Translations under genes and position numbers: made by a program | Shown: positions 8,561 through 19,987 of the stretch, piece by piece | Layout: every line of letters begins with the position of its first letter | How positions within the stretch are numbered: position 1 is the first letter of the stretch | The notes under the pieces: model-generated | Told to the model about the DNA's origin: nothing | Seen by the model: the letters and a program-made list of their open reading frames with translations, nothing else | Database searches by the model: none | From: Paracoccaceae bacterium | GTDB lineage: Bacteria > Pseudomonadota > Alphaproteobacteria > Rhodobacterales > Rhodobacteraceae | Direction of reading: 5' to 3' | NCBI GenBank assembly: GCA_030758115.1 | Contig: JANREX010000104.1 | Coordinates: 1 to 57,012 of the forward strand | DNA: 57,012 nt

Positions 8561-9991
8561 ATGGTTGAAGCCAAGGAAACCAGTTTTCGCGAAAGCGTGG
8601 ACCTGATGTTCAACCGCGCGGTGGCGCTGATGGACCTGCCGCCGGGGCTGGAGGAAAAGATCCGCGTCTGCAACTCGACCTACACGGTGCGTTTCGGGGT
8701 ACGCCTGCGCGGCCAGATCCAGACCTTCACCGGCTACCGCTCGGTGCATTCGGAACATATGGAACCGGTCAAGGGCGGCATCCGCTACGCGATGGGCGTG
8801 AACCAGGACGAGGTCGAGGCGCTGGCGGCGCTGATGACCTACAAATGCGCCCTGGTCGAGGCGCCTTTCGGCGGCTCCAAGGGCGGGCTGAGGATCGACC
8901 CGCGCCTGTATGACGAACATGAGCTGGAACTGATCACCCGTCGTTTCGCCTATGAGTTGATCAAACGTGACCTGATCGACCCGGCCCAGAATGTGCCCGC
9001 CCCCGACATGGGCACCGGAGAGCGCGAAATGGCCTGGATCGCGGATCAATATGCGCGGATGAACACGACCGACATCAACGCGCGCGCCTGTGTCACGGGC
9101 AAGCCGCTGAACGCGGGGGGCATTGCCGGGCGTGTCGAGGCGACGGGCCGCGGCGTGCAATACGCGCTGCGCGAATTCTTCCGCCACCCCGAAGACATGG
9201 CCGCCGCAGCGCTGACCGGCTCGCTGGATGGCAAGCGGGTGGTGGTGCAGGGTCTTGGCAACGTGGGCTATCACGCGGCAAGTTTCCTGCGCGACGAGGA
9301 TGGATGCCTGATCACCGGCATCATCGAACGCGATGGCGCGCTGGTCGACCCGCGTGGGCTGGATGTCGATGCCGTACGCGACTGGATCGTCAAGCATGCG
9401 GGCGTCAAGGGCTTTCCCGGTGCCCAATATGTCGAGGACGGCGCGCTGGTTCTGGAGCAGGATTGCGACATCCTGATCCCTGCCGCGCTGGAAGGGGTGA
9501 TCAACCGCAGCAATGCATCGCGGATCAAGGCGCCCTTGATCATCGAGGCGGCGAACGGTCCGATCACGGCTGCCGCCGATGACATCCTGCGCGAGAAAGG
9601 CACGGTGATCATCCCGGACATGTATGCCAATGCGGGCGGTGTCACGGTGTCCTATTTCGAATGGGTCAAGAACCTCAGCCATATCCGTTTCGGCCGGATG
9701 CAGCGCCGCGCCGAGGAGGCGCGCACAAGGCTGCTGATCGACGAGTTGGAGCGGCTGGATCGCTACCTGGGCGATGCCTGGGCGCTGCGGCCCGCGTTCA
9801 AGGAAAAGTATCTGCGCGGGTCGGACGAGCTGGAACTGGTGCGCTCGGGCCTCGATGACACGATGCGGATCGCCTACCAGTCGATGCGCGAGGTCTGGCA
9901 TGCCCGCCCCGAGGTCAAGGACCTGCGCACGGCGGCCTATATCGTCTCGATCGGCAAGGTCGCGGCCAGCTACCGCGCCAAGGGCATCTGA
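8561..9991 (+). CDS. Glu/Leu/Phe/Val dehydrogenase family protein, probably glutamate dehydrogenase
   Basis: 476 aa. It catalyses reversible oxidative deamination of an amino acid, most likely glutamate, to the 2-oxo acid with NAD(P). The substrate domain holds VKGGIRY (about 67-73) and the catalytic-lysine region KCALVEAPFGGSKGG (about 95-109). The Rossmann domain holds VVVQGLGNVG (about 227-236) and a late AANGP motif. The start at 8561 has GGGAGG seven bases upstream; in-frame ATGs at 8558, 8534 and 8504 are alternatives. It lies 185 bases upstream of soxB on the same strand, compatible with joint amine nitrogen handling. The exact substrate is not certain. Confidence 0.92.
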   Translation: MVEAKETSFRESVDLMFNRAVALMDLPPGLEEKIRVCNSTYTVRFGVRLRGQIQTFTGYRSVHSEHMEPVKGGIRYAMGVNQDEVEALAALMTYKCALVEAPFGGSKGGLRIDPRLYDEHELELITRRFAYELIKRDLIDPAQNVPAPDMGTGEREMAWIADQYARMNTTDINARACVTGKPLNAGGIAGRVEATGRGVQYALREFFRHPEDMAAAALTGSLDGKRVVVQGLGNVGYHAASFLRDEDGCLITGIIERDGALVDPRGLDVDAVRDWIVKHAGVKGFPGAQYVEDGALVLEQDCDILIPAALEGVINRSNASRIKAPLIIEAANGPITAAADDILREKGTVIIPDMYANAGGVTVSYFEWVKNLSHIRFGRMQRRAEEARTRLLIDELERLDRYLGDAWALRPAFKEKYLRGSDELELVRSGLDDTMRIAYQSMREVWHARPEVKDLRTAAYIVSIGKVAASYRAKGI

Positions 9992-10176
9992 GGCGGACCG
10001 CCCGCGCCCTGCATGCCGCCTTGCCACCGGGGATGACTGCAGGACGCGGGCGATGCCCATCTTTGTCGCAGGGACAGGATGCGACGAACTCTGTCGCGAA
10101 CGGGCTAGGAATTTCGCATCCACTGTTGAAGACTCGGCCCCGAACCGGTTGACTGACCGGAAAGGGAAGGGACAGG

Positions 10177-11433
10177 ATGATGCGCTTTTCAGGGCTTCGC
10201 GTGCTGAAAGAGGGGCTGACCGGCAACAAGGGCTGGACCCCGCATTGGCGGGATCCCGCGCCGAAACCGGACTATGACATCGTCATCATCGGCGGCGGCG
10301 GGCATGGCCTGTCCACGGCCTATTACCTGGCGCGCGAACATGGGCTGACCAATGTGGCGGTGCTGGAAAAGGGCTATATCGGCGGCGGCAACGTGGGGCG
10401 CAACACCACCATCGTGCGGGCCAACTATTTCCTGCCGGGCAATTCGGAATTCTATTCCCATTCCCTGAAACTGTGGGAAAACCTGGAAAACGATCTGAAC
10501 TACAACGTCATGCATTCGCAGCGTGGTCTGATCAACCTGTTCCATTCCGACGGGCAGCGCGACGCCTTCGCCCGGCGCGGCAATGCAATGATCAACCAGG
10601 GTGACGATGCGATCCTGCTGGACCGCGACGGGGTGCGCAAGCATCTGCCCTATCTGGATTTCGACAATACCCGCTTTCCGATCTACGGCGGGTTGCTGCA
10701 TCCGCGCGGCGGCACCGCGCGGCACGATGCGGTGGCCTGGGGCTATGCGCGCGGGGCCGATCAGCGCGGCGTCGACCTGATCCAGAACTGCGAAGTCACC
10801 GGCATCGACATCGAGAACGGCGTCGTCAAGGGCGTGCAGACCACGCGCGGCGCGATCCGCGCCAAGAAGGTGGGCATCGTCGTGGCGGGCCGGTCGGGCC
10901 AGGTGGCGGCGATGGCGGGCATGCGCCTGCCGATCGAAAGCCATGTGCTGCAGGCCTTCGTCACCGAAGGGATCAAGCCGGTGATCGACCATGTGATCAG
11001 CTTCGGGATGGGGCATTTCTACATCAGCCAGTCCGACAAGGGCGGGCTGGTGTTCGGGGGCGATCTGGATTTCTACGCCTCCTACGCCAGCCGGGGCAAC
11101 CTGCCGATGACCGAACATGTGATGGAGGCGGGCATGACCCTGATGCCGATGATCGGCAAGGCACGCGTCCTGCGCTCCTGGGGCGGGATCATGGACATGA
11201 CGCCCGATGGCAGCCCGATCATCGACAAGACCCATGTCGACGGTCTCTATATCGATTGCGGCTGGTGCTATGGCGGGTTCAAGGCGGTGCCGGGATCGGG
11301 CTTTTCCTTTGCCCATCTGATCGCCACGGATCGCCACCATGAACCGGCATCACGGTTCCGGCTGGACCGGTTCCGCACCGGGCGGGGCCTGATGGACGAA
11401 GAAGGCACGGGATCGCAGCACAACCTGCATTGA
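10177..11433 (+). CDS. soxB: sarcosine oxidase subunit beta (heterotetrameric)
   Basis: 418 aa, normal for the family. The N-terminal FAD motif IVIIGGGGHGLSTAYYLAREHG (about 31-52) and the D-amino-acid-oxidase fold are clear. The segment GGTARHDAVAWGYAR (about 178-192) matches the family region that carries the histidine linked to FMN. The C-terminus has GWCYGGFKAVPGSG. Together with alpha, gamma and delta it oxidatively demethylates sarcosine to glycine, passing the C1 unit to tetrahydrofolate. First of soxBDAG. AGGGAAGGG precedes the start, with a second ATG three bases later. An inverted repeat CCGGT-N6-ACCGG (10145-10160) lies just upstream and could be an operator. Confidence 0.96.
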   Translation: MMRFSGLRVLKEGLTGNKGWTPHWRDPAPKPDYDIVIIGGGGHGLSTAYYLAREHGLTNVAVLEKGYIGGGNVGRNTTIVRANYFLPGNSEFYSHSLKLWENLENDLNYNVMHSQRGLINLFHSDGQRDAFARRGNAMINQGDDAILLDRDGVRKHLPYLDFDNTRFPIYGGLLHPRGGTARHDAVAWGYARGADQRGVDLIQNCEVTGIDIENGVVKGVQTTRGAIRAKKVGIVVAGRSGQVAAMAGMRLPIESHVLQAFVTEGIKPVIDHVISFGMGHFYISQSDKGGLVFGGDLDFYASYASRGNLPMTEHVMEAGMTLMPMIGKARVLRSWGGIMDMTPDGSPIIDKTHVDGLYIDCGWCYGGFKAVPGSGFSFAHLIATDRHHEPASRFRLDRFRTGRGLMDEEGTGSQHNLH

Positions 11434-11497
11434 CCAAGATGACGCTGTTCACCTGCAACATTGGGCCGGGGCCAGCGCCGGTCGACACGGAGACGAC

Positions 11498-11770
11498 ATG
11501 AGGATCACCTGCCCGATCTGCGGCGAAAGGGACCGCCGCGAATTCTACTACCAGGGCGATGCCGTGGCCCTGCGCCGCCCCGAGGTCGATGACACGCCCG
11601 AGGACTGGGATGCCTATCTGCATCTGCGCGACAACCCCGCCGGGGTGACGCGCGACCTGTGGTATCACGAGACCGGCTGCGGGGCCTGGCTGGTGGTCAC
11701 GCGCAATACCGTCACCCATGAGGTGCTGGGCACGGTGCTGGCGCGCGACGCGGCAGGGGGTGCGGCATGA
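11498..11770 (+). CDS. soxD: sarcosine oxidase subunit delta
   Basis: 90 aa. N-terminal MRITCPICGERDRREF and later HETGCGAW provide the Cys/His zinc ligands of the delta subunit. It is a small structural subunit of the heterotetramer. It lies 64 bases after soxB, and its stop overlaps the soxA start (ATGA at 11767-11770). The start has GGAGACGAC upstream. Size and position match known soxBDAG operons. Confidence 0.96.
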   Translation: MRITCPICGERDRREFYYQGDAVALRRPEVDDTPEDWDAYLHLRDNPAGVTRDLWYHETGCGAWLVVTRNTVTHEVLGTVLARDAAGGAA

Positions 11771-14697
11771 GACTGGGCAAGGGCGGGCAGATCGACCGCA
11801 ACCAACGCATCGCATTCCGCTTCGACGGGCACCGCTACGAGGGGTTTGCCGGGGATACGCTGGCCTCGGCGCTGCTGGCCAACGGGCAGCGCCTGCTGGC
11901 GCGGTCCTTCAAGTATCACCGTCCGCGCGGCGTGCTGACGGCGGGATCGGAGGAGCCCAACGCGCTGGTCACCATCGGGCAGGGCGCCGCACAGGAGCCG
12001 AACGTCCGCGCCACGGTGCAGGAACTGCACGAGGGGCTTGAGGCGCGCAGCCAGAATGCCTGGCCCTCGCTGGAACTGGACCTGCTGGCGGTCAACGACC
12101 TGGCCTCGCCCTTCCTGGCGGCGGGGTTCTATTACAAGACCTTCATGTGGCCGCGCGCCTTCTGGGAAAAGCTTTACGAGCCACTGATCCGCCGCGCGGC
12201 GGGCCTGGGCGCGCTGTCGGGCCAGAACAATGCCGATCGTTATGAACGCGTGTTCGCCCATTGCGATCTGCTGGTGATCGGCGCGGGGCCTGCGGGGCTG
12301 ATGGCGGCGCTGACGGCGGCGCGCGCCGGGGCCGATGTGATCCTGTGCGACGAGGATACGCGCACCGGCGGGCGGCTCAATGCCGAAACGCATGAGGTTG
12401 CGGGACAGCCCGGTGCCGATTGGGCGGCGGCGATCACGGCAGAGCTGTCCGCGATGCCCAATGTCCGCGTACTGACCCGGACCACCGTCACCGGCGCCTA
12501 TGACCAGGGCACCTATGGCGCGCTGGAACGGCTTTCGCCTGGCGTGGCCGCGCGCAAGGGCGCCCCGCGCGAGGCGTTCTGGCGTATCGTCGCGCGCCGT
12601 GCGGTGCTGGCGGCGGGCGCGCTGGAACGGCCCGTGGCCTTTCGCAACAACGACCGCCCCGGCGTGATGATGGCGGGTGCCCTGCGCGCCTATGTCAACC
12701 GCTGGGCGGTCAGCCCCGGGCGGGCCGTGACCGTCTTTGGCAACAATGACGATGCCCATCGCACGGCGGCCGACCTGCTGGCGGCGGGTGTGCATGTGGC
12801 CGCGCTGATCGACAGCCGTCCCGACGCGGTGACGGATCTCGATATCCCCTTCTTCAAGGGCGCGCAGGTCTGCGACGCGCATGGGCGCAAGGGTCTTGAG
12901 GCGATCAGCATCGCCACCACCTCGGGGATCGAGAAGATCCGCACCGATTGCCTGGCCATGTCCGGCGGCTGGAACCCGACGGTGCATCTGACCTGCCACA
13001 TGAATGGCCGCCCCACCTGGAACGCGGGGCTGGCCAGTTTCGTGCCCACGCCCGGCGCCATTCCGGGGATGGTTGCGGCCGGGGCCTGCAACGGGACCAT
13101 GTCCACCCATGGCTGCCTGGCCGAGGGCGCGCGCGTCGCCGCAGAGGTTCTTGGCGATCTGGGGATGAAGGCGCCCGATGTGGCGTTGCCGCAGGCCGAG
13201 GATGCGCCCTACCGGATCACCCCGCTCTGGACCGTGCCGGGCAAGGGCCGCGCCTGGCTGGATTTCCAGAACGATGTGACGGTCAAGGATGTGAAACAGG
13301 CCGCGGTGGAAAATTTCCGCTCGGTCGAACACATGAAACGCTACACCACGCAGGGCATGGCGACGGATCAGGGCAAGAATTCCAACGTGGCGGCGCTGGC
13401 CGTGCTGGCCGATGCCACCGGGCGCGGCATTCCCGAAACCGGCACGACCACATTCCGTCCGCCCTATGTGCCGGTCAGCATTGCCGCGATGGGGGCAGGG
13501 GCGCAGGGCGCGGGCTTTGCCCCGCAGCGCTTCACCACCAGCCACCGCGCCAGCGTGGCGGCCGGCGCGCCGATGATCGAGGCGGGGCTGTGGTACCGCC
13601 CCAGCTATTTCCCGAAAGACGGCGAGACCACGTGGCGGCAATCCTGCGACCGCGAGGTCGTCATGGTCCGCAACGCGGTGGGCGTCTGCGATGTCTCGAC
13701 GCTGGGCAAGATCGACATCAAGGGGCCGGGCGCGGGCGCATTGCTGGATTTCGTCTATACCAACATGTTCTCGACCCTGCCGGAGGGGCGCGTCCGCTAC
13801 GGGCTGATGCTGCGTGAGGACGGCCATGTCATGGATGACGGCACCACCGCGCGGCTCGGGCCTGATCATTTCGTGATGACCACCACCACCGCCGCCGCGG
13901 GGCAGGTGATGAAACATCTGGAATTCGCCCAGCAGGCGCTGCGGCCCGATCTGGATGTGAGCATTTGTTCCGTGACGGAACAATGGGCGCAATTTGCCGT
14001 GGCAGGTCCCAAGGCGCGCGATCTGCTGAATGGCATGCTCGACAGCCCCATAGACGATGCCGCATGGCCCTTCATGGCCTGCGGGCCCGTGGCGCTGCAG
14101 GGGGTCGCGGGGCGGCTGTTCCGCATCTCCTTCTCGGGGGAACATGCCTATGAGGTCGCGGTGCCGGCGCGCTATGGCGACAGCCTGTTCCGCCTGCTGG
14201 TCAGCCGGGCCGAGGCGCTGGGCGGCGGGGCCTACGGGCTTGAGGCGCTGAACGTGCTCAGGATCGAAAAAGGGTTCATCACCCATGCCGAGATCCATGG
14301 CCGCACCACCGCCTTCGATATCGGCATGCAGAAGATGCTGTCGGCGAAAAAGGACTTCATCGGAAAGGCCGCCGCCGCGCGTCCGGGCCTTGTCGATCCT
14401 GACCGCGAACAGTTGGTCGGTCTGAAACCCGTGGGTGTTGTCAAGCAGTTGACGGCGGGGGCGCATCTGTTTGACCGCGACGCGCCCGCCACGCGGGAAA
14501 ACGATCAGGGCTATGTCACCTCGGTCGGGTTCTCGCCCACGCTGGAAAGCTTCCTTGGCCTTGCCTTTCTCAAGCAGGGGCGCACCCGCCATGGCGAGGT
14601 GATCCGCATGGTCGATCACCTGCGCGGGCTGGAAACCCTTTGCGAGGTCTGCGATCCGGTGTTTTTCGATCCTGAAGGAGGGCGCGCCCGTGGCTGA
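11767..14697 (+). CDS. soxA: sarcosine oxidase subunit alpha
   Basis: 976 aa. The N-terminal ferredoxin-like fold without a cluster (GFAGDTLASALLANG..., about 20-80) is followed by an NAD-binding domain (DLLVIGAGPAGLMAAL, about 167-182) and a FAD/NAD-linked reductase-like middle. A C-terminal GcvT/aminomethyltransferase-type domain (about 600-970) binds folate. The alpha subunit carries NAD and the folate site where the methyl group becomes 5,10-methylene-THF. It is translationally coupled to soxD, and its stop lies inside the first codons of soxG. Confidence 0.96.
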   Translation: MRLGKGGQIDRNQRIAFRFDGHRYEGFAGDTLASALLANGQRLLARSFKYHRPRGVLTAGSEEPNALVTIGQGAAQEPNVRATVQELHEGLEARSQNAWPSLELDLLAVNDLASPFLAAGFYYKTFMWPRAFWEKLYEPLIRRAAGLGALSGQNNADRYERVFAHCDLLVIGAGPAGLMAALTAARAGADVILCDEDTRTGGRLNAETHEVAGQPGADWAAAITAELSAMPNVRVLTRTTVTGAYDQGTYGALERLSPGVAARKGAPREAFWRIVARRAVLAAGALERPVAFRNNDRPGVMMAGALRAYVNRWAVSPGRAVTVFGNNDDAHRTAADLLAAGVHVAALIDSRPDAVTDLDIPFFKGAQVCDAHGRKGLEAISIATTSGIEKIRTDCLAMSGGWNPTVHLTCHMNGRPTWNAGLASFVPTPGAIPGMVAAGACNGTMSTHGCLAEGARVAAEVLGDLGMKAPDVALPQAEDAPYRITPLWTVPGKGRAWLDFQNDVTVKDVKQAAVENFRSVEHMKRYTTQGMATDQGKNSNVAALAVLADATGRGIPETGTTTFRPPYVPVSIAAMGAGAQGAGFAPQRFTTSHRASVAAGAPMIEAGLWYRPSYFPKDGETTWRQSCDREVVMVRNAVGVCDVSTLGKIDIKGPGAGALLDFVYTNMFSTLPEGRVRYGLMLREDGHVMDDGTTARLGPDHFVMTTTTAAAGQVMKHLEFAQQALRPDLDVSICSVTEQWAQFAVAGPKARDLLNGMLDSPIDDAAWPFMACGPVALQGVAGRLFRISFSGEHAYEVAVPARYGDSLFRLLVSRAEALGGGAYGLEALNVLRIEKGFITHAEIHGRTTAFDIGMQKMLSAKKDFIGKAAAARPGLVDPDREQLVGLKPVGVVKQLTAGAHLFDRDAPATRENDQGYVTSVGFSPTLESFLGLAFLKQGRTRHGEVIRMVDHLRGLETLCEVCDPVFFDPEGGRARG

Positions 14698-15253
14698 TGC
14701 ATCCTTGTCCCTTGCGGCCCTGACCCCCTGCGCGGGCCTGCTGCCGCTGACCATCGGCGCGCTGTCCCTGTCCGAGGTGGAGCCCGGCCATCTGACCGCG
14801 ATCGCCCCGCTGAGAGGCAAGGCCGATGCGCTGGCCGCCGCGTTCAAGGCGGCGCATGGGCTGGACTGGCCCGCGCCCAACCGGGCCACCGGCGGGGATG
14901 ACGCGCGCGCGGTCTGGTTCGGCCATGCCCATGTGCTGCTGATGGGGCCGGCACCCGATCCCGCGCTTGTCGCGCATGCCAGCCTGACCGATGTCAGCGA
15001 TGGCTGGGCCCTGGTGCTGCTGCAGGGCGCGGGGGCGGCGGATGTGCTGGCACGGATCAGCCCGATCGACCTGCGGCCGGGGGTCTTTCAACCCGGCCAC
15101 ACGGCCCGGACAGAACTGCTGCACATGCAGGCCGCGATCACCCGTTTGCGCGATGATGCATTCCTGATCATGGGGTTCCGGTCCATGGCCCGCACGATGG
15201 TGCATGATCTGAAGATCGCGATGGAAGGGGTTGAAGCCCGCCGTGCGGACTGA
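14690..15253 (+). CDS. soxG: sarcosine oxidase subunit gamma
   Basis: 187 aa from a GTG start that overlaps soxA by 8 bases; GAAGGAGG is 6-13 bases upstream. It is a single small GcvT-like fold (HTARTELLHMQAAITRL..., C-terminal), typical of the gamma subunit, which packs against alpha. Last gene of soxBDAG. No formyl-THF or serine hydroxymethyltransferase genes follow, unlike longer sox clusters in some bacteria. Confidence 0.94.
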   Translation: MADASLSLAALTPCAGLLPLTIGALSLSEVEPGHLTAIAPLRGKADALAAAFKAAHGLDWPAPNRATGGDDARAVWFGHAHVLLMGPAPDPALVAHASLTDVSDGWALVLLQGAGAADVLARISPIDLRPGVFQPGHTARTELLHMQAAITRLRDDAFLIMGFRSMARTMVHDLKIAMEGVEARRAD

Positions 15254-15292
15254 CATCTTGCGCCCGAAGCATGTCATGCGAAGGTTCAAACC

Positions 15293-15622
15293 ATGTCCCG
15301 TCTGTCCGTAGCCCTGTTTTCCGCAAGTTTCGCGCTTTTGTCCGGTGTCGGCGCGCCGGTTCTGGCGGAATCGGATGCCGAGCGGGCCGCGCGTTGCACC
15401 GGTCAGGCCAATATCGTGTCGCGCGCGGTCGAGTTGCGGGCCGATGGCGCGGATCAGGGGACGGCCACCGCGCGGCTGGAAGCCAGCGACAGCGGGATCG
15501 ATCCGAAATACGCGCCTTCGATCTCGGTGCTGGTGGGGTGGATCTACACGCTGCCCGTCGACCAGTTGACGCCCGAAACCTCGATCGCGTTCCAGACTCA
15601 GTGCCTGGGCTACAAGCCCTGA
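15293..15622 (+). CDS. small secreted protein, function unknown
   Basis: 109 aa. A Sec signal peptide (about 1-25, ending PVLAES) is followed by a mature chain of about 84 residues with two cysteines (near 35 and 104), probably a disulfide. No domain is recognised. It lies 39 bases after soxG and 88 bases before dnaG on the same strand, so it could be co-transcribed with either, but nothing links it functionally. Confidence 0.75.
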   Translation: MSRLSVALFSASFALLSGVGAPVLAESDAERAARCTGQANIVSRAVELRADGADQGTATARLEASDSGIDPKYAPSISVLVGWIYTLPVDQLTPETSIAFQTQCLGYKP

Positions 15623-15710
15623 ACGGTTCCGGCGGCGCAAAGGCGATATCCACAGCTGATCGGCTTGCCGGGCATGGCCTTGGCCCCGGTCTGCGCCTAT
15701 AGTCCGATGC

Positions 15711-17693
15711 ATGAGTCTGCCACCCGGTTTCCTTGACGAATTGCGCAACCGCATCAGCCTGTCCCAGGTGGTGGGGCGCAAGGTCATGTGGGACATGCGC
15801 AAGTCGAACCAGGGCAAGGGCGACATGTGGGCGCCTTGCCCCTTCCACCAGGAAAAAAGCGCGTCTTTCCATGTAGATGATCGCAAGGGGTATTATTACT
15901 GCTTTGGCTGCCACGCCAAGGGTGACGCGCTGTCCTTCGTGCGCGAGACCGAAAACGTGGGCTTCATGGAGGCGGTCGAGATCCTGGCCCGCGAGGCAGG
16001 CATGCAGATGCCCGCGCGCGACCCGCAGGCCCAGCAAAAGGCCGACCGGCGCAGCCAGCTGGTCGAGGTGATGGAACATGCGGCGCAATTCTTCGTGCTG
16101 CAGTTGCGCACGGGTGCGGCGGGTGCGGCGCGCGACTATCTGGCGAAACGCGGGCTGAAGCCCGACGCGCTGGAGCGGTTCGGGATCGGCTTTGCGCCCG
16201 ATGGGTGGCAAGCGCTCTGGGATCATCTGACCGCCAAGGGCGTCCCCGAGGATCTGATCCTTGGTGCGGGGCTGGCCAAGCCGTCGACCACGGGCAAGCG
16301 GCCCTATGACGTGTTCCGCAACCGCATCATGTTCCCGATCCGCGATCCGCGCGGGCGCTGCATCGCCTTTGGCGGGCGTGCGATGGATCCCAATGACAAT
16401 GCGAAATACCTGAACTCGCCCGATACCGAATTGTTCGACAAGGGGCGCACGCTTTACAACCATGGCCCCGCGCGCGAGGCGGCGGGCAAGGGCAAGCCGC
16501 TGATCGTGGCCGAAGGCTACATGGATGTGATCGCGCTGTCCGAGGCGGGTTTCACCGCATCCGTCGCGGCCCTGGGCACGGCCGTCACCGACACGCATCT
16601 GCAGCTTCTGTGGCGCATCGCGCCCGAACCGGTCATTGCGCTGGATGGCGATACCGCTGGTCTGCGGGCCGCGATGCGGGTGATCGACCTTGCCCTGCCG
16701 CTGCTCGAGGCGGGGCAATCGCTGCGTTTTGCGGTCATGCCCGAGGGCAAGGACCCCGACGATCTGATCCGCGCCAGCGGGGCAGGGGGGATGCAGGCGC
16801 TGCTGGATCAGGCCATCCCGATGGTCGATCTGCTGTGGCGGCGCGAAACCGAAGGCCAGGTCTTCGACAGTCCCGAACGCCGCGCGATGCTGGACAAGGC
16901 GCTGCGCGCCAAGATCAAGCTGATCAAGGACCCCTCGATCCGCGCCCATTACGGCGAGGCGCTGAAGGAAATGCGATGGGAGCTGTTCGGCACAAGGCGC
17001 AAGGCCGCCGCAGGCGCACCGCGCCCGCCGCGCGCCGCATGGACGCCGGGCGGTGCGCGCTGGCAGGCGGCCCCGGTGCCGCAACCCAGCACCAAGTCAT
17101 CCCTGCTGGCGCAGCCGGGCGATGATATGGGCGATCACCTGCGCGAGGCGGTGATCATGGCCACGTTGATCACCACCCCCGCCGTGATCGAGGAATTCGA
17201 GGCGCAGATCGACCGGATGGAGTGCACTGATCCGGGACATGCCGCGCTGCGTGACGCGATCCTGCGCGCGGCACCGTCGGTTGCGCATGATGCGGATGCC
17301 TTTCGCCATGCCGTGTCCGACGAAGTTGGCGCGGATGTCCTTGAAAGCCTCTTTGCGCTTCCCCATGTGCGTATCGTGCCCCCGGTGCGCCAGCCGGGAA
17401 ATACCGAAATGGCCCGCATGACCATGGCCGAGGAACTGGCCAAGCTGACATGCCAAAGGGGTCTTGCTTCGGAAATAGCCGAGGCTGAGGAGGATCTTGA
17501 GGGGATTGCCGATGAGGCTGTGACATGGCGGCTGGGACAGGCGGCAGAGGCGCGCAACCGCGCCCTTCGCAGCCAGCAGCAGGACCGCACCGAATACGAG
17601 ACAGGCCCCAACGGGGCGCGAATCAATCGCGACGAGCGCAGTGCGCTTGATGCGCTTGTCGGCAAGATTACTTTCACGAAACGGGGCCGATGA
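15711..17693 (+). CDS. dnaG: DNA primase
   Basis: 660 aa. The CHC2 zinc finger is intact (CPFH at 43-46 and CFGC at 64-67). The TOPRIM core has VAEGYMDV (near 265) and ALDGDTAG (near 309), and the C-terminal helicase-binding region is present. It makes RNA primers for chromosome replication. It is followed by rpoD, the conserved dnaG-rpoD pair of the macromolecular synthesis operon, here without rpsU next to it. A near DnaA-box sequence, ATATCCACA (15646-15654, one mismatch), sits 57 bases upstream. Confidence 0.97.
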   Translation: MSLPPGFLDELRNRISLSQVVGRKVMWDMRKSNQGKGDMWAPCPFHQEKSASFHVDDRKGYYYCFGCHAKGDALSFVRETENVGFMEAVEILAREAGMQMPARDPQAQQKADRRSQLVEVMEHAAQFFVLQLRTGAAGAARDYLAKRGLKPDALERFGIGFAPDGWQALWDHLTAKGVPEDLILGAGLAKPSTTGKRPYDVFRNRIMFPIRDPRGRCIAFGGRAMDPNDNAKYLNSPDTELFDKGRTLYNHGPAREAAGKGKPLIVAEGYMDVIALSEAGFTASVAALGTAVTDTHLQLLWRIAPEPVIALDGDTAGLRAAMRVIDLALPLLEAGQSLRFAVMPEGKDPDDLIRASGAGGMQALLDQAIPMVDLLWRRETEGQVFDSPERRAMLDKALRAKIKLIKDPSIRAHYGEALKEMRWELFGTRRKAAAGAPRPPRAAWTPGGARWQAAPVPQPSTKSSLLAQPGDDMGDHLREAVIMATLITTPAVIEEFEAQIDRMECTDPGHAALRDAILRAAPSVAHDADAFRHAVSDEVGADVLESLFALPHVRIVPPVRQPGNTEMARMTMAEELAKLTCQRGLASEIAEAEEDLEGIADEAVTWRLGQAAEARNRALRSQQQDRTEYETGPNGARINRDERSALDALVGKITFTKRGR

Positions 17694-17738
17694 AGGTTTT
17701 ATGAAGGAATTGATAAAGAAATCACGGTAAACGGTTTG

Positions 17739-17780
17739 CGAATCACCGCGAATCAAGGTTGATTCGGAAACGAATCAATC
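17739..17780. promoter_or_regulatory. phased GANTC cluster and GNRA-loop hairpin ahead of rpoD
   Basis: CGAATCA occurs at 17739, 17749 and 17771, and its reverse complement TGATTCG at 17760, so four GANTC sites (the CcrM methylation sequence) fall in 37 bases at 10-11-base spacing. The last two are the arms of a 10-bp stem GGTTGATTCG/CGAATCAATC (one G-U) closed by a GAAA tetraloop (17757-17780). The element ends 71 bases before the rpoD start. It could be a methylation-sensitive operator or a leader RNA hairpin. Confidence 0.7.
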
Positions 17781-17851
17781 GGCAGCCCAAGCACAGCCTC
17801 GTGTGCCGCAGATCGACCGCGACAGACCGACCGCCAATGCAGGAGCATTTC

Positions 17852-19840
<1,989 letters not shown>

Positions 19841-19859
19841 GCCGCATCAAAGCGTCATC

Positions 19860-19890
19860 AAGGCGGTCCCCGATCGGGGGCCGCCTTTTT
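19860..19890 (+). terminator. intrinsic terminator of rpoD
   Basis: A 10-bp stem GGCGGTCCCC/GGGGGCCGCC (one G-U) with loop GATC is followed directly by TTTTT, 21 bases after the rpoD stop. Confidence 0.93.
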
Positions 19891-19987
19891 CATGCGGGCC
19901 TCACGCATCTGTGTGCGCGGATCGTTTTACTCGGGCTGTCCTGTGCTCTACCCTTACGGTGTCATTCCCCTGCTCAGGATAGCACTC

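Noticed and set aside
8279-10123. 614-codon reverse open frame across the glutamate dehydrogenase gene
   Set aside because: Antisense shadow of a conserved enzyme; no domain is recognisable.
11665-14889. 1074-codon open frame on the reverse strand across soxA
   Set aside because: It lies antisense to a fully recognisable soxA; its translation is Arg/His/Gly-rich without motifs, as expected from GC-rich codon bias in the opposite frame.
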